Part shown: piece by piece, positions 1 to 8,701 of the stretch
Layout of the letters: every line of letters begins with the position of its first letter
How positions within the stretch are numbered: the stretch's first letter is position 1
From: a virus
Direction: 5' to 3' (one strand)
Virus record (IMG/VR): IMGVR_UViG_3300047409_000056
Coordinates: 1-54,494 of that record
DNA: 54,494 nt
The notes under the pieces: generated by a model
Told to the model about the DNA's origin: nothing
The model's input: only the letters and a program-made list of their open reading frames with translations
Database searches by the model: none
Program-made: the position numbers and the translations under genes

Positions 1-399
1 AGGGCGCAGAGCCGCCTTTTATAATTCGTTGCCAAGGTGACTTACCCCGGTCTAAGACGTTTCGGTCTTGTCATGGAAGTCACTTCTAGGCATACAAAGA
101 GCGTTTCAACCCTCAAAAACACCATTTTTCGACGTTTTTAGCGATTTTGCGGTTTTTGCGGTTTTGGAAGTAACTTCCGACCTGTTGTACGTAAATACCT
201 GTTGTACCACCCTGTCTCACCCCCCTGTTCCACAAAAGATCAAGTGTACATCTACATTTTTCAATAAAAGGTACAGGTACAACAGGTTATTTTAGTACAT
301 TGCGAGAGGTAGAAGTAGGTCAAGTTGGTTTCAGGTTTTTCGTACTACTTTTCCTGGCTACTAATGGACCCCCTGTTGCACCCTGTTGCTGTTGTACCG
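1..399. other. Noncoding left end, AT-richer, with CCTGTTGTAC repeats
   Basis: I see no credible gene here; short open frames lack ribosome sites and family features. The stretch is more AT-rich than its surroundings. It holds two dispersed palindromes (75 and 166) and several copies of a CCTGTTGTAC-like element (listed separately). If the molecule is circular or permuted, this is the junction between the rightward last gene (ending 54486) and the leftward VapE gene (ending 400), so a bidirectional terminator or an origin would be reasonable. I see no clear terminator hairpin. Confidence 0.6.
180..398. repeat. CCTGTTGTAC repeat cluster with 12-bp inverted repeat
   Basis: ACCTGTTGTAC occurs at 180-190. 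ACCTGTTGTACC at 197-208 has its exact inverted copy GGTACAACAGGT at 276-287. CTGTTGTACC occurs at 389-398, and the near copies CCTGTTGCA and CCTGTTGCT lie at 372-380 and 382-390. The cluster sits just beyond the 3' end of the VapE-type primase-helicase gene in locally AT-rich DNA. Binding sites for a replication or regulatory protein are possible; this is inference. Confidence 0.65.
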
Positions 400-2973
400 T
401 CAAAATCCTCCGGTCGCGGCACGGAAGTAGCCGCGTTGGCGACCATACTTCCCGCATGTCACCACGTTTCCGGCACGCCAATCCGGCTCCAAAAATCGCA
501 TAACCGCGCCAATGTGCTGCGCGGCACGCTGGTCGTACTTGGTCGGATCGCGGCCAAGAGCGCGTTCCCAGAGTTCTTTGGCGCAGGTGCAAGCGCGAAG
601 TACCAGATTGTCGTCGTCGCCGAATTTGGCATCGGCATCCTCGGCGTCGGTCCAACCGGATTTGGAACAGGCGACCGGCACGGGCGTCTCCAACCACTCG
701 CGTACGACGCCAGCGTCGGCCTCGGCGGCGTTCTCGATCAGGTGTCTGGCCTGAGTTGTCGTGTGTTCCGCCTCTGCCTCGTTGGTCAGGTGCAGCGGCA
801 GGAGGCCGGTGTTGCTCTCGCGAGAGAGGCGACGGTATTCGGCCACGGCTTCGGCGAATAGCTGATCGCGATGCTCGGCCAGCCAATCCACGTCGATCTG
901 CTGCTCGCCGCATTGGATCGGCCAGATGCGACGGTGCTTGCCGCGCAGGAAGTTGGTGTCGTTGGTCGTGCCGATCATAATGAACTGACGCGGTATGCGC
1001 TGGGGATCTGGTCGATACGACAGACGAACGGTATCCACGGTCCCCGATAGCATGGCCTTGATCGCCTCATCGTCCTGGGCGCGGCGAAAGTGCGTCATTT
1101 CGCTGTTTTCCACGAACCAAAAGCCCAAAGTGGCCTCGACGAACCTCTTTTTGTCGTCAAAATGACCTTCGGTTTCACCCGACCAGCGAGCCGATCCCCA
1201 AATCATTACGAAAGTGGACTTACGCAAGCCCTGTGGGCCGACCAGAACCGGCATGAAATCGAACTTTACCCCTGGTTCATAGATGCGCGCGACAGCGGCC
1301 AGCATAGTATTTCGCGAGGTCTGTCGGTAATAGGGCGTATCCTGGGTATGACAGCCCTGTATCCAGACGGTATCAATGCGCGATACCCCATCCCAGGTGA
1401 GGCTATCGAGGTAATCTCGTACCGGATGAAACTTGTTTTCACCGCAAACGATGGAAACAGCTTCGCGAACGTCACGTTGGGCGACCTGAAGACCCCATCC
1501 GGTCTTTTTCGGGCCGCGCGGCGCGCTCAATATCTGTCGGATTGCCCCGAAATGTATGGCTTCGATCATCAGTTCGGTCTGACCGCGTGGAATGCGATGG
1601 TTTATGCGAAGTGACTTCGAGCGGAGCGGCTTGACGAGACAGTCCATGTGGGAGAACTCGTTGTGGCCGAACCGACCGGCGAAGCTGCGACCGTTTCGGA
1701 GGATCAGGATGATGTTGGCGATGGTATTTTTGATAATCCCGTCGGCGTTCAGGTCGAGGCCGTCCATCCAGCCGCGAGGATCGGACAGGTCGTCGTCATC
1801 CTCCACGGAAGTAACTTCCACGCCAGCCTCTTCGTCAGTGACATCGAAGCTGTCGTCGATATCGGCTTGTGAAAGCCCGTAATGGCTATCTCGCAACACC
1901 CGCATGAACTCTTCGTTCTCGCGAAGCATTTCGACCATGGCCTTGAAGGCGGGCATCTTGCGCGGATCGTCACCGATCTCGCGCGTCCCGTTCAGATGGC
2001 CGAACAGGTGGGTCATGGTCATGTCCCACGAGTTGAAGTTCTGGTCGGATAGAGGGTCGGACGAGTGGTGGGAATGGGCTTTATGCCCGCCGTCATAGAC
2101 GACCATACCGTTCGAGCCGGTGCCTTTGGTATAGGTATAGCGGGCCGGTATGCCATTAGGCCCCATCTCTCCCGGCACGTAGGGCAGATCGAACTCGACT
2201 ATGGCCTGATGGATGTCCCAAAGATTGCAGAAGGCCCCGACGTGACCACGCTTGGTCAGAGGGTCCGCGCTGCGCGCTACGTCCGCGCGTAGGCGGTCCT
2301 GTTCACGCTCAGAGCGCGGCAGGTTACGGAAGTCCGACCAATCACCCCACGCCGAGGCCCAATTCGACAGGACGCGATCCACGTCGAGCATCGGTCCTTG
2401 ATGGTGGATGAATACCGGCTCGATATCCGCGCAGTGGGACGGCCAGTACATGTATTGGGAGGGCTTGAAGGAGACGGGATCGACCATACGCATGTCGGGA
2501 TCAATGGCTTCCGCGAGTATGCGCGACAGGGGATTGAACCGATCCTCCGGAAGTAACTTCGGCAGGGGTATCACCAGCCGGAGTTTGACGGCTCCTTTCC
2601 CGTGCGTGCGGGTGGAATAGGCGAGGTATTCACACGCCCCGACCCCGCTGGTGCCGTCGCGAAGGTCGTTTATCAGGGCGTTGCTGCCCTGGTCGATGTC
2701 GAAGGTGAGAAGCTGTCTTGGTCGGGCGTTGATCTTGTGGCGGATACCGCCCTTGAACTGCGCGCCGACAAAGTAACCGTTGTTTTTGCGGAGGGCTTGC
2801 CAGTCTTTCGACTTGCTGGTAAATTCTGCTAACGTGAGAGGGTCGGCATCGGACAGCTTGGCTCGCTCACGAAATTCCAGCCATGTCCAAACCATATTTT
2901 TGACGTAGCGTTGGGACTTGCCCTCGCTGATAGCGAAGCGCAGCAATAGGCGGTCGTTCACTGTCGCTAGCAT
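400..2973 (-). CDS. VapE-type primase-helicase
   Basis: Large (857 aa) replication protein of the virulence-associated E family: an N-terminal primase-like part fused to an SF3-like ATPase. Around residue 90 a LLTFDID motif resembles the metal-binding strand of archaeo-eukaryotic primases. A Walker A loop (GPQGLRKST) lies near residues 577-586, followed by acidic and arginine motifs and the family's GTTN and RRIWPI motifs. It should load at the origin and unwind or prime DNA for the phage polymerase. It starts at an ATG with AGGTGA upstream and reads away from the rest of the replication genes. Three dispersed palindromes lie inside it, read as KSLR, EVTS and KLLP. In many phages this gene sits within the polymerase operon, so the inverted position is notable. 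Family confidence is high; the primase activity is inferred. Confidence 0.93.
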   Translation of the reverse strand: MLATVNDRLLLRFAISEGKSQRYVKNMVWTWLEFRERAKLSDADPLTLAEFTSKSKDWQALRKNNGYFVGAQFKGGIRHKINARPRQLLTFDIDQGSNALINDLRDGTSGVGACEYLAYSTRTHGKGAVKLRLVIPLPKLLPEDRFNPLSRILAEAIDPDMRMVDPVSFKPSQYMYWPSHCADIEPVFIHHQGPMLDVDRVLSNWASAWGDWSDFRNLPRSEREQDRLRADVARSADPLTKRGHVGAFCNLWDIHQAIVEFDLPYVPGEMGPNGIPARYTYTKGTGSNGMVVYDGGHKAHSHHSSDPLSDQNFNSWDMTMTHLFGHLNGTREIGDDPRKMPAFKAMVEMLRENEEFMRVLRDSHYGLSQADIDDSFDVTDEEAGVEVTSVEDDDDLSDPRGWMDGLDLNADGIIKNTIANIILILRNGRSFAGRFGHNEFSHMDCLVKPLRSKSLRINHRIPRGQTELMIEAIHFGAIRQILSAPRGPKKTGWGLQVAQRDVREAVSIVCGENKFHPVRDYLDSLTWDGVSRIDTVWIQGCHTQDTPYYRQTSRNTMLAAVARIYEPGVKFDFMPVLVGPQGLRKSTFVMIWGSARWSGETEGHFDDKKRFVEATLGFWFVENSEMTHFRRAQDDEAIKAMLSGTVDTVRLSYRPDPQRIPRQFIMIGTTNDTNFLRGKHRRIWPIQCGEQQIDVDWLAEHRDQLFAEAVAEYRRLSRESNTGLLPLHLTNEAEAEHTTTQARHLIENAAEADAGVVREWLETPVPVACSKSGWTDAEDADAKFGDDDNLVLRACTCAKELWERALGRDPTKYDQRAAQHIGAVMRFLEPDWRAGNVVTCGKYGRQRGYFRAATGGF

Positions 2974-3022
2974 GGGTTCACCTATTGGATGTTTCGACGC
3001 TGGGTTCGGTCCAGTTCAGCCT

Positions 3023-3038
3023 GGACTAAATTTAGTCC
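3023..3038. promoter_or_regulatory. 16-bp perfect palindrome, operator candidate
   Basis: GGACTAAATTTAGTCC is a perfect palindrome ending 3 bp before the -35 box of the rightward promoter at 3042. It overlaps an inverted repeat GTCCAG (3009-3014) / CTGGAC (3021-3026). It differs from the dispersed palindrome and I found it only here. Its position between the divergent VapE gene and the replication operon suits a repressor or activator site. Confidence 0.7.
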
Positions 3039-3041
3039 GAT

Positions 3042-3071
3042 TTGACAATTCGGAACCGTGAAGCATATACT
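3042..3071 (+). promoter_or_regulatory. Sigma70-like promoter of the replication operon
   Basis: TTGACA at 3042-3047, an 18-bp spacer, then TATACT at 3066-3071. It faces right, toward the gene starting at 3128, and would transcribe the replication block. The 16-bp palindrome abuts its upstream side. Confidence 0.8.
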
Positions 3072-3127
3072 TTCAACTGCCCACGAGTCAAATTGTGAGC
3101 AAATATCCGCAGCAAAAGGAAAGACCA

Positions 3128-3511
3128 ATGCTCGAAGATTTATTGCGTTCGCTCATCGCTGCTCTCAACGCCAATACCGAGGCGTTGGGCGGCAAGCCGA
3201 CGGCGGGAAAAGATGCAGTCGCCAAGATCGCGGCGGTCGCCACCGCTGCGGCTGCGGCGGCGGCTCCCGCGAAGAAGGCAACCCCGTCCGCCGACAAGCC
3301 GACGATGGAAATGGTCAAGGCGGCACTCATGGCCGTTAAGGATGCTCACGGTCGCCCAGCGGCGATGAAAATCGTCAAGGAAGAGGGCAACGCGACCGAG
3401 ATGCCCGGTATCAAGCCGCCACGCTTCGCGGCGGTCCTCGCGGCCTGTGCGGCGATCATGGAGCCGGAAGACGCCGAGGAAGAAGAGGTCGCGGAAGAGG
3501 ACGACCTGTAA
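3128..3511 (+). CDS. Ala/Lys-rich phage protein with acidic tail
   Basis: I do not recognise a named function. The 127-residue product has a short N-terminal helix (MLEDLLRSLI), an alanine-rich low-complexity linker (about residues 37-62), a compact helical domain (about 65-110, with VKDAHGRPAAM) and a Glu/Asp-rich end. Similar short C-terminal domains occur in phage early proteins near polymerase genes. The start at 3128 is preferred over an in-frame ATG at 3095 because AAGGAAAG lies 5-13 bases before it. It is the first gene after the promoter at 3042, so it is probably abundant early; a DNA-binding or replication accessory role is a guess. Confidence 0.75.
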   Translation: MLEDLLRSLIAALNANTEALGGKPTAGKDAVAKIAAVATAAAAAAAPAKKATPSADKPTMEMVKAALMAVKDAHGRPAAMKIVKEEGNATEMPGIKPPRFAAVLAACAAIMEPEDAEEEEVAEEDDL

Positions 3512-3521
3512 GTCACGGGAG

Positions 3522-3545
3522 CGGGGGCCGCGTCAGTGGCCCCCG
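3522..3545 (+). other. GC-rich stem-loop between two genes
   Basis: CGGGGGCC (3522-3529) pairs with GGCCCCCG (3538-3545) around an 8-base loop, just after the stop of the 3128 gene. No T-run follows, so it is more likely an mRNA stability or attenuation element than a full terminator. Confidence 0.55.
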
Positions 3546-3570
3546 TGCTCCACCAGAAGGAAGTTACTTC

Positions 3571-4989
3571 GTGGCAAAACAACAAAAAACCACGCCGGAA
3601 ACCCGCACCGAACAAATCAACCGCCTGATCCGCGAATATGGACTTGATCGTGCTGGACATTCGCTGTTTTCGCCCTCATCTTCAGCGGGTTGGCTGAATT
3701 GCAAGGGGTTCTTGCTGGCCAACGCCAAGAAGGGCGATATGGCTGGGTACGATGCGGCCTATGGGACGGTCGGGCACGCGATAGCGGCGGAATGGCTGTT
3801 GACGATACGCGAGTCGGGTAAGACGGTAGCCGAGACGGTCCCAGACAAGTATCTCGGCAGGGTCATCGAAGAGCGCGGCTTTACTGTCGAGGTCGATGAC
3901 ACGATGCTGATGCACATCAGGCGGTATATCGACTGGTGTGAAGAGGTCGAATTACTTGGCGATGTCTTCATCGAGCATCGCGTGGACTACTCCGAATACA
4001 TGCCGATCCCCAATCAGGGCGGTACCGCCGACCATTTCGTCTGTATATACCCTACCGCCACCACTCCCGGCACGCTCATCATCACGGATCTGAAGATGGG
4101 TATGCTGCGCGTTGACGTGGACGAGAACAGTCAGGCGCTCCTGTATGCGTTGGGCGTCTATCTGGAGTGGAACTGGTTCTACAAGTTCGAGGAGATCATC
4201 ATCCGCATTTGTCAGCCTCGGCTCGATAGCTTCCGGACGTGGGAATGCGACGCGGAATACCTCCTGGCCTTCGGGGAGCGCGTGAGGATCGCCGCTGACG
4301 CCGCGTGGCAGGAGAATGCACCCCGGTCGCCAAGCCAGAAGGCTTGCCAGTGGTGCGCGGATGTGGCCTGTCCCGCCCGGTCGAAGCTGCTGGAAGACCT
4401 CGCGGATGACACCTTTGACGATGAGGATGTCATCAGCGGGAAGTCACTTCCGGAATACACGGCGGAAGAACTGGATGAACATGCGAACAGACCCAAGGAG
4501 GGAGGCGATATGTCGGAGATCACGCCTCGGTTCTCACACGACGTAGAGACGGCGTTAATGGTGTGGCGGTTCCGCCAGAAGGCGCTCGTGATGAAGTTCT
4601 TCGATCAGATCGAGGCCGAGTTGCTACGGCGGGCGCTGGACGGGGAAGACCTCGTGTTCTTCAAGCCGGGTAATGGCCGGAAGACCCTGGAGTGGTTCGA
4701 TCCAGACGTAGCCGCCGAGGAACTGCAACACCGGGGCGTGCCGGAAGAGAAGATATTCATCACGGAAGTTACTTCCCCGAGCAAGGCCAGAGAGGCGCTA
4801 CGCACTGTCGGCCTGAAACCGAAAGAGATACAGAGCTTGTTCTTCGGCGGCGAAGACCTCGAAGAAGAACCGGCCCTTGTGAAAGAAAATCTGGGCAAGG
4901 TCAAACTAGTCCCCGTGAGGTCCAGATCGGTTGACGTGCGTATCGCGGCGGACGAAGCGTTCGAGGACGCTACTGAGGACGAAGTGTAA
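3571..4989 (+). CDS. DUF2800 family, PD-(D/E)XK nuclease-like
   Basis: A 472-aa protein of the DUF2800 family, whose fold resembles RecB/Cas4-type nucleases. The N-terminus has the family's SxSSAGWLNC motif (residues 31-39) and a GTVGHAIA helix. A later ITDLKMG segment (about residue 172) fits the acidic and lysine residues of the nuclease core, and Cys residues around 250-265 (CQWCADVAC) could bind metal as in Cas4-like enzymes. The gene begins at a GTG directly after a dispersed palindrome (core 3560-3570) whose GGAAG arm is the only Shine-Dalgarno candidate. It precedes DUF2815 and DNA polymerase genes, the usual order of this replication cassette. Two palindromes lie inside (GKSLP, TEVTS). 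Likely role is DNA end processing or recombination. Confidence 0.88.
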   Translation: MAKQQKTTPETRTEQINRLIREYGLDRAGHSLFSPSSSAGWLNCKGFLLANAKKGDMAGYDAAYGTVGHAIAAEWLLTIRESGKTVAETVPDKYLGRVIEERGFTVEVDDTMLMHIRRYIDWCEEVELLGDVFIEHRVDYSEYMPIPNQGGTADHFVCIYPTATTPGTLIITDLKMGMLRVDVDENSQALLYALGVYLEWNWFYKFEEIIIRICQPRLDSFRTWECDAEYLLAFGERVRIAADAAWQENAPRSPSQKACQWCADVACPARSKLLEDLADDTFDDEDVISGKSLPEYTAEELDEHANRPKEGGDMSEITPRFSHDVETALMVWRFRQKALVMKFFDQIEAELLRRALDGEDLVFFKPGNGRKTLEWFDPDVAAEELQHRGVPEEKIFITEVTSPSKAREALRTVGLKPKEIQSLFFGGEDLEEEPALVKENLGKVKLVPVRSRSVDVRIAADEAFEDATEDEV

Positions 4990-5015
4990 ATCGTAAATCC
5001 GTAATGGAGGTTCAA

Positions 5016-5747
5016 ATGTCGGAAACCATGACGAAGAAAGCGGCCCGTTCGGTCTTGAAGAAGGTTGATGGGGTGTGCGTGGTCTACAGTGACGGTTCGA
5101 TCCGTCTCGACAAGGTGCGGCTGTCCTACCCGTGGGTGGGCAAGGCGCAGAAGAACGTCAACGAACGGACAGGCGAGGAAACGTCTTCCTACAGCGTGTC
5201 CGCGATGTTGCCGAAGGAGACGCACCGTGCCGCCATGGAAGCGTGCGTCGATGCGGTCAAGGGTCTTGAGAAGCAGATGACCGCGAAGGGCAAGGGTAAA
5301 GGCGGCAAGGCGTTCAAGTACCAGACCTTGAAGAAGTTCATCAAGAACGGTGATGCGAAGGACGAGGACGGGGAGAGCCTGTTCCCCAATAACCCGGAAT
5401 ATGCGGGTCATTGGATCGTCAATGCCCGGTCCCCGAACCAGCCGCAGATACGCGGAGCGCAGCGTGATGTCGAAACCGGCAAGCCGGTGAGGCTGACTGC
5501 TGAACAGGCGCAGAAGATGATCTACGGCGGGTGCTTTGCCACGGTCCTGATCCGGCCATGGCCGCAGGACAATGCCTATGGCATCCGTGCCAACTCCGAG
5601 TTGCTTGCGGTGCAGTGGCAGGGCAAGGGTACGCCCTTCGGCAACGCTCACCGGCTTGACGAAGACGATATCGACGACAGCCTGGATATCGACGACAACG
5701 ACACTCTATCCGACGACGGCGGCTTCGGCTCTGACGACGAACTGTAG
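5016..5747 (+). CDS. DUF2815 family, putative ssDNA-binding protein
   Basis: A 243-aa protein of the DUF2815 family, commonly encoded between DUF2800 and a family A polymerase in phages and thought to be a single-stranded DNA-binding protein. The body has the family's RLSYPWV and YAGHWIVNARSP segments. The last 40 residues are almost all Asp, Ser and Gly, an acidic tail like those SSB-type proteins use to recruit partners. ATG 5016 is chosen because GGAGG lies just before it; an in-frame ATG at 5004 would overlap that site. Its stop is followed at once by a dispersed palindrome serving the polymerase gene. Confidence 0.86.
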   Translation: MSETMTKKAARSVLKKVDGVCVVYSDGSIRLDKVRLSYPWVGKAQKNVNERTGEETSSYSVSAMLPKETHRAAMEACVDAVKGLEKQMTAKGKGKGGKAFKYQTLKKFIKNGDAKDEDGESLFPNNPEYAGHWIVNARSPNQPQIRGAQRDVETGKPVRLTAEQAQKMIYGGCFATVLIRPWPQDNAYGIRANSELLAVQWQGKGTPFGNAHRLDEDDIDDSLDIDDNDTLSDDGGFGSDDEL

Positions 5748-5759
5748 GAAGTTACTTCC
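5747..5759 (+). promoter_or_regulatory. Palindrome acting as ribosome site of the polymerase
   Basis: GGAAGTTACTTCC ends 3 bases before the ATG at 5763. Its left arm GGAAG is the only Shine-Dalgarno-like sequence there, and it starts 2 bases after the upstream stop codon. Confidence 0.75.
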
Positions 5760-5762
5760 GTC

Positions 5763-7898
5763 ATGTCGCCGTTGGATGGTGGGCACGCCTACGTGCAATC
5801 CGCCGCAGGAAGACGACGGGCGAAACCTGTCGTCTGCCTGTCCCTCGACTATGAGACGTACTCCGAGGCCGAACTTGTTGGGCCTCGGAGCGTCGGCGTC
5901 TGGGAATACAGCACCCATCCGTCAACCGAAGCCCTCATGGTCGCCTATCGTCTGGGAGGTAAAGCCAATCCGGTTAAGCATGTTGATCTGACCTCTGACC
6001 TGTTCCCTAATGAACTCGAAGACGCCCTGCTCGATCCCACGGTCGAGAAGTGGGCCTTCAACGCGGCCTTTGAACGGGTCATCACCAAGAACGTCCTTCA
6101 CATCCCGACACCCTACGAGGGGTGGCGTTGCACGATGGCTCTTGCCAACATGCAATCGTTCACCGGGGATCTGTTGCAAGTCGGTGTCGCGATGGGCCTC
6201 GACGGCACGAAGCTGAAGAACAAGACCGGCCAACAACTGATCCGTCTGTTCTGCGGCCCGCAGAAGGTCAGCAAGAACCGACCTCTTGCGCGCAGGACCA
6301 GCGACACGAACCCATTCGAGTGGGAAGAGTTCTGCGAGTATAACATTCAGGACGTGGTTGCCGAGGAAGAGATACAGGAGAAGCTGATCCGGTTCGACAT
6401 TCCCGAAGACGAATGGGTGATGTACGAGATCGACCAGCGGATCAACGACATCGGGCTTCCGGTCAACCGTAAGTTCGTGGAACAGGCCCAGATCAAGTCG
6501 GATACCCGGAAGGAAGAACTGTTCTGGGAAATGCTCGACCTGACCCAACTGACCAATCCCAACTCGACCGGGAAGTTACTTCCGTGGCTTCAGCAGCGGG
6601 GCTATCCGTTCGCCGATCTGCAAAAGGCCACGGTCACGAAGGTTCTGAACCTCGACAAAGATGAACCGATCTTGGAGGCCGAGGCCCGACAGGCGTTGCG
6701 TATTCGGCGGTTCATCAGCCAGACCAGCGTGAAGAAGTTCCCGGCCATTCTGCGTCGCCTGTCACCAGACGACCACCTACGCCACACGCTGCAATACGGC
6801 GGCGCGGCCAGGACGCTGCGTTGGGCCGGTCGTGGGCCGCAACCACACAACCTGACTAAGACGCCAAAGATACTGGAAGCCGACGAGAACGGTGATTGGT
6901 CGCGGCTGACGATAGCCGCCGACATCATCGAGAACGGCACGTACTCCGATCTTCAGATGTATCTCAGCGAGCCGATGATCGCACTGGCGGGATCGGTGCG
7001 GTCCAGTTTTCAGGCCCACCCCGGCTACGAACTCCGGGTTTGCGACCTGAAGGCCATCGAGAGCGCAGTCATCGCGTGGCTCGCCGGCTGTACGCGCCTG
7101 TTGGACGTGTTCGCGAACAACCGCGACCCCTATCGAGATTTCGGGGTTGAACTCTACAAGAAGCGGTATGAGGACATCACCAGTGCGGAGCGGAACATCT
7201 GCAAGCCCGCCGTGCTTGGCTGCGCCTACCAGCTAGGCGGCGGCAGGATGAAGGACGGCAAGCGTACCGGGCTGTGGGGCTACGCCGAGAATATGGGCGT
7301 CAATATCACCGAGACGGAAGCGGCCCAGCATGTCAGGCTGTTCCGCGACACCTACTCGGAGATACCGCTACTGTGGGATCATCTCGACTACGCCGCACGG
7401 TCGGCGCTCGACAAGCGACCGGTGACGGTCAACGGCAAGCTGCGGTTCGAACTGGACGGGCCGTACTTGACCGTGCGTCTGCCCAGCGGTCGGAAGATGT
7501 ACTACTACCGCCCGAGGATCGTGACCAAGGAGTTCGAAGGGAAGGACAGGATCACCGGAGAGCCAACCGTGTTCACGCGCGAAGTGCTGTCCTACATGGG
7601 CAAGAACCAGTTCTCGCATCAGTGGGGCAGGGTCTACAGCAGTCCCGGCAAGCAAGCCGAGAATGTCACCCAGGCAACGGCGCGTGAAATCCTGGCCATC
7701 GGCATCCGGCGGGCGCACGAGGTCGGGTTCAACATCGTCGGGTCGGTTCACGACGAAATCATCTGCCACCAGCGCAAGGACGACGACTACTTCACGGTGG
7801 ATCGACTGCGCGAGTGCATGATAGGCGAGATCGCGTGGGCTACCGGCTTGCCTTTGGATGCGGCTGGTTACTCTCACACCATTTACCGGAAGGACTGA
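5763..7898 (+). CDS. DNA polymerase, family A, with 3'-5' exonuclease
   Basis: Replicative polymerase of 711 aa. The N-terminal DEDD exonuclease begins with SLDYETYSEA (about residues 25-34). The polymerase part shows motif A (DLKAIESAVIAWLAG, about 429-443), the finger motif region with CKPAVLGCAYQLGGG (about 480-494) and motif C (VHDEI, about 661-665). The length matches phage-type Pol I without a 5' nuclease domain. It follows DUF2800 and DUF2815 in one transcription unit and should copy the genome with the VapE protein as helicase-primase. One palindrome is inside it, read GKLLP. The first 20 residues are not conserved-looking, so the true start could be slightly downstream. Confidence 0.96.
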   Translation: MSPLDGGHAYVQSAAGRRRAKPVVCLSLDYETYSEAELVGPRSVGVWEYSTHPSTEALMVAYRLGGKANPVKHVDLTSDLFPNELEDALLDPTVEKWAFNAAFERVITKNVLHIPTPYEGWRCTMALANMQSFTGDLLQVGVAMGLDGTKLKNKTGQQLIRLFCGPQKVSKNRPLARRTSDTNPFEWEEFCEYNIQDVVAEEEIQEKLIRFDIPEDEWVMYEIDQRINDIGLPVNRKFVEQAQIKSDTRKEELFWEMLDLTQLTNPNSTGKLLPWLQQRGYPFADLQKATVTKVLNLDKDEPILEAEARQALRIRRFISQTSVKKFPAILRRLSPDDHLRHTLQYGGAARTLRWAGRGPQPHNLTKTPKILEADENGDWSRLTIAADIIENGTYSDLQMYLSEPMIALAGSVRSSFQAHPGYELRVCDLKAIESAVIAWLAGCTRLLDVFANNRDPYRDFGVELYKKRYEDITSAERNICKPAVLGCAYQLGGGRMKDGKRTGLWGYAENMGVNITETEAAQHVRLFRDTYSEIPLLWDHLDYAARSALDKRPVTVNGKLRFELDGPYLTVRLPSGRKMYYYRPRIVTKEFEGKDRITGEPTVFTREVLSYMGKNQFSHQWGRVYSSPGKQAENVTQATAREILAIGIRRAHEVGFNIVGSVHDEIICHQRKDDDYFTVDRLRECMIGEIAWATGLPLDAAGYSHTIYRKD

Positions 7899-7901
7899 CC
7901 G

Positions 7902-8084
7902 ATGTGGTGGCGTGTTGATTGGTGTGAGGCCAATTCTCTCCAGCGGACGCGCAGGGAGTACATCGAGGCGAAAGACATCGGGGAAGTCTTCCGCGAGATC
8001 GCCAAGATAACTTTCCTGTCTGACATGCACGGTTCCGCGTATGTGGATCGGGTAGCGGAACCGCCGGAAGAATATCGGAAGTAA
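7902..8084 (+). CDS. Small hypothetical protein (60 aa)
   Basis: No family recognised. A basic and acidic mix beginning MWWRVDWCEANS, three bases after the polymerase stop, with AAGGA 7 bases upstream of the ATG. Its TAA stop is the central part of the next dispersed palindrome (AAG TAA), and the methyltransferase ATG follows that palindrome directly. This tight junction supports it as a translated gene. Confidence 0.6.
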   Translation: MWWRVDWCEANSLQRTRREYIEAKDIGEVFREIAKITFLSDMHGSAYVDRVAEPPEEYRK

Positions 8085-8089
8085 CTTCC
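8077..8089 (+). promoter_or_regulatory. Palindrome as combined stop codon and ribosome site
   Basis: GGAAGTAACTTCC here contains the TAA that ends the 7902 gene, and its GGAAG arm sits 8 bases before the ATG at 8090, which touches the palindrome. No other Shine-Dalgarno is visible. Confidence 0.8.
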
Positions 8090-8701
8090 ATGTCCATCAT
8101 CAAATCCATCAACAGAAACGAAAGCGAGATCATCAACGGGATTTTGTCGTTGCACAACGGCGGGTTCCCGTTCGATCTCGACGTGTGCTATTCGCGGGGA
8201 TCGTTCTACAAGTCTGGGGCGGTCCCCCAGCCTATTCGCCGCTTCGATATCGACCCGCAGGATTTCGACACGGAGAAAGCCTGTGTCACGGAACTGCCGG
8301 TCGAGGCCGCGTCGGTCGATAGTATCGTGTTCGACCCTCCGTTCATGTTCAACCCGCACGGCACCGCTGCCGCTAAGAACGCGGCGGGCAAGCGGTTTAC
8401 CATGTTCGCGACCTGGGAAGACCTGGAGCGAACCTACAAGCTGGCGCTGGACGAGTTCTACCGGGTGCTGCGCTATGAGGGGATCGTCGCGTTCAAGTGT
8501 CAGGATTACACCGATAGCGACACCGTGCTGACGCACTGTCACGTCTGGCAATGGGCGCTCGCGCGAGGCTTCTACGCCAAAGATCTGATGATCCGTTATC
8601 GGGAAACCGGTCCCGCCTACAATCCTGCGCTCCGTCAGAGACACGCCAGGAAGTTTCACAGCTATTGGTTCGTCTTCTCCAAGGAAAGGGACAGGTTATG
8701 A
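8090..8701 (+). CDS. DNA methyltransferase-like protein (DPPF motif)
   Basis: A 203-aa protein with a catalytic motif IV, SIVFDPPFM, near residue 81, preceded by a Rossmann-type acidic strand (RRFDIDPQDF). This is the pattern of compact SAM-dependent DNA N6-adenine or N4-cytosine methyltransferases common in phages. A clear FxGxG SAM motif is not obvious, so the fold may be circularly arranged or the enzyme divergent. It lies between the polymerase and a MazG-like gene and overlaps the latter by four bases (ATGA). It could protect phage DNA from host restriction. The target site cannot be read from the sequence. Confidence 0.8.
   Translation: MSIIKSINRNESEIINGILSLHNGGFPFDLDVCYSRGSFYKSGAVPQPIRRFDIDPQDFDTEKACVTELPVEAASVDSIVFDPPFMFNPHGTAAAKNAAGKRFTMFATWEDLERTYKLALDEFYRVLRYEGIVAFKCQDYTDSDTVLTHCHVWQWALARGFYAKDLMIRYRETGPAYNPALRQRHARKFHSYWFVFSKERDRL

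Noticed and set aside
68-295. 75-codon frame in the left end
   Set aside because: No ribosome site, no domain and crossed by repeats.
4605-5651. Leftward 348-codon frame across DUF2800/DUF2815
   Set aside because: It runs through two well-supported genes and their junction on the other strand.
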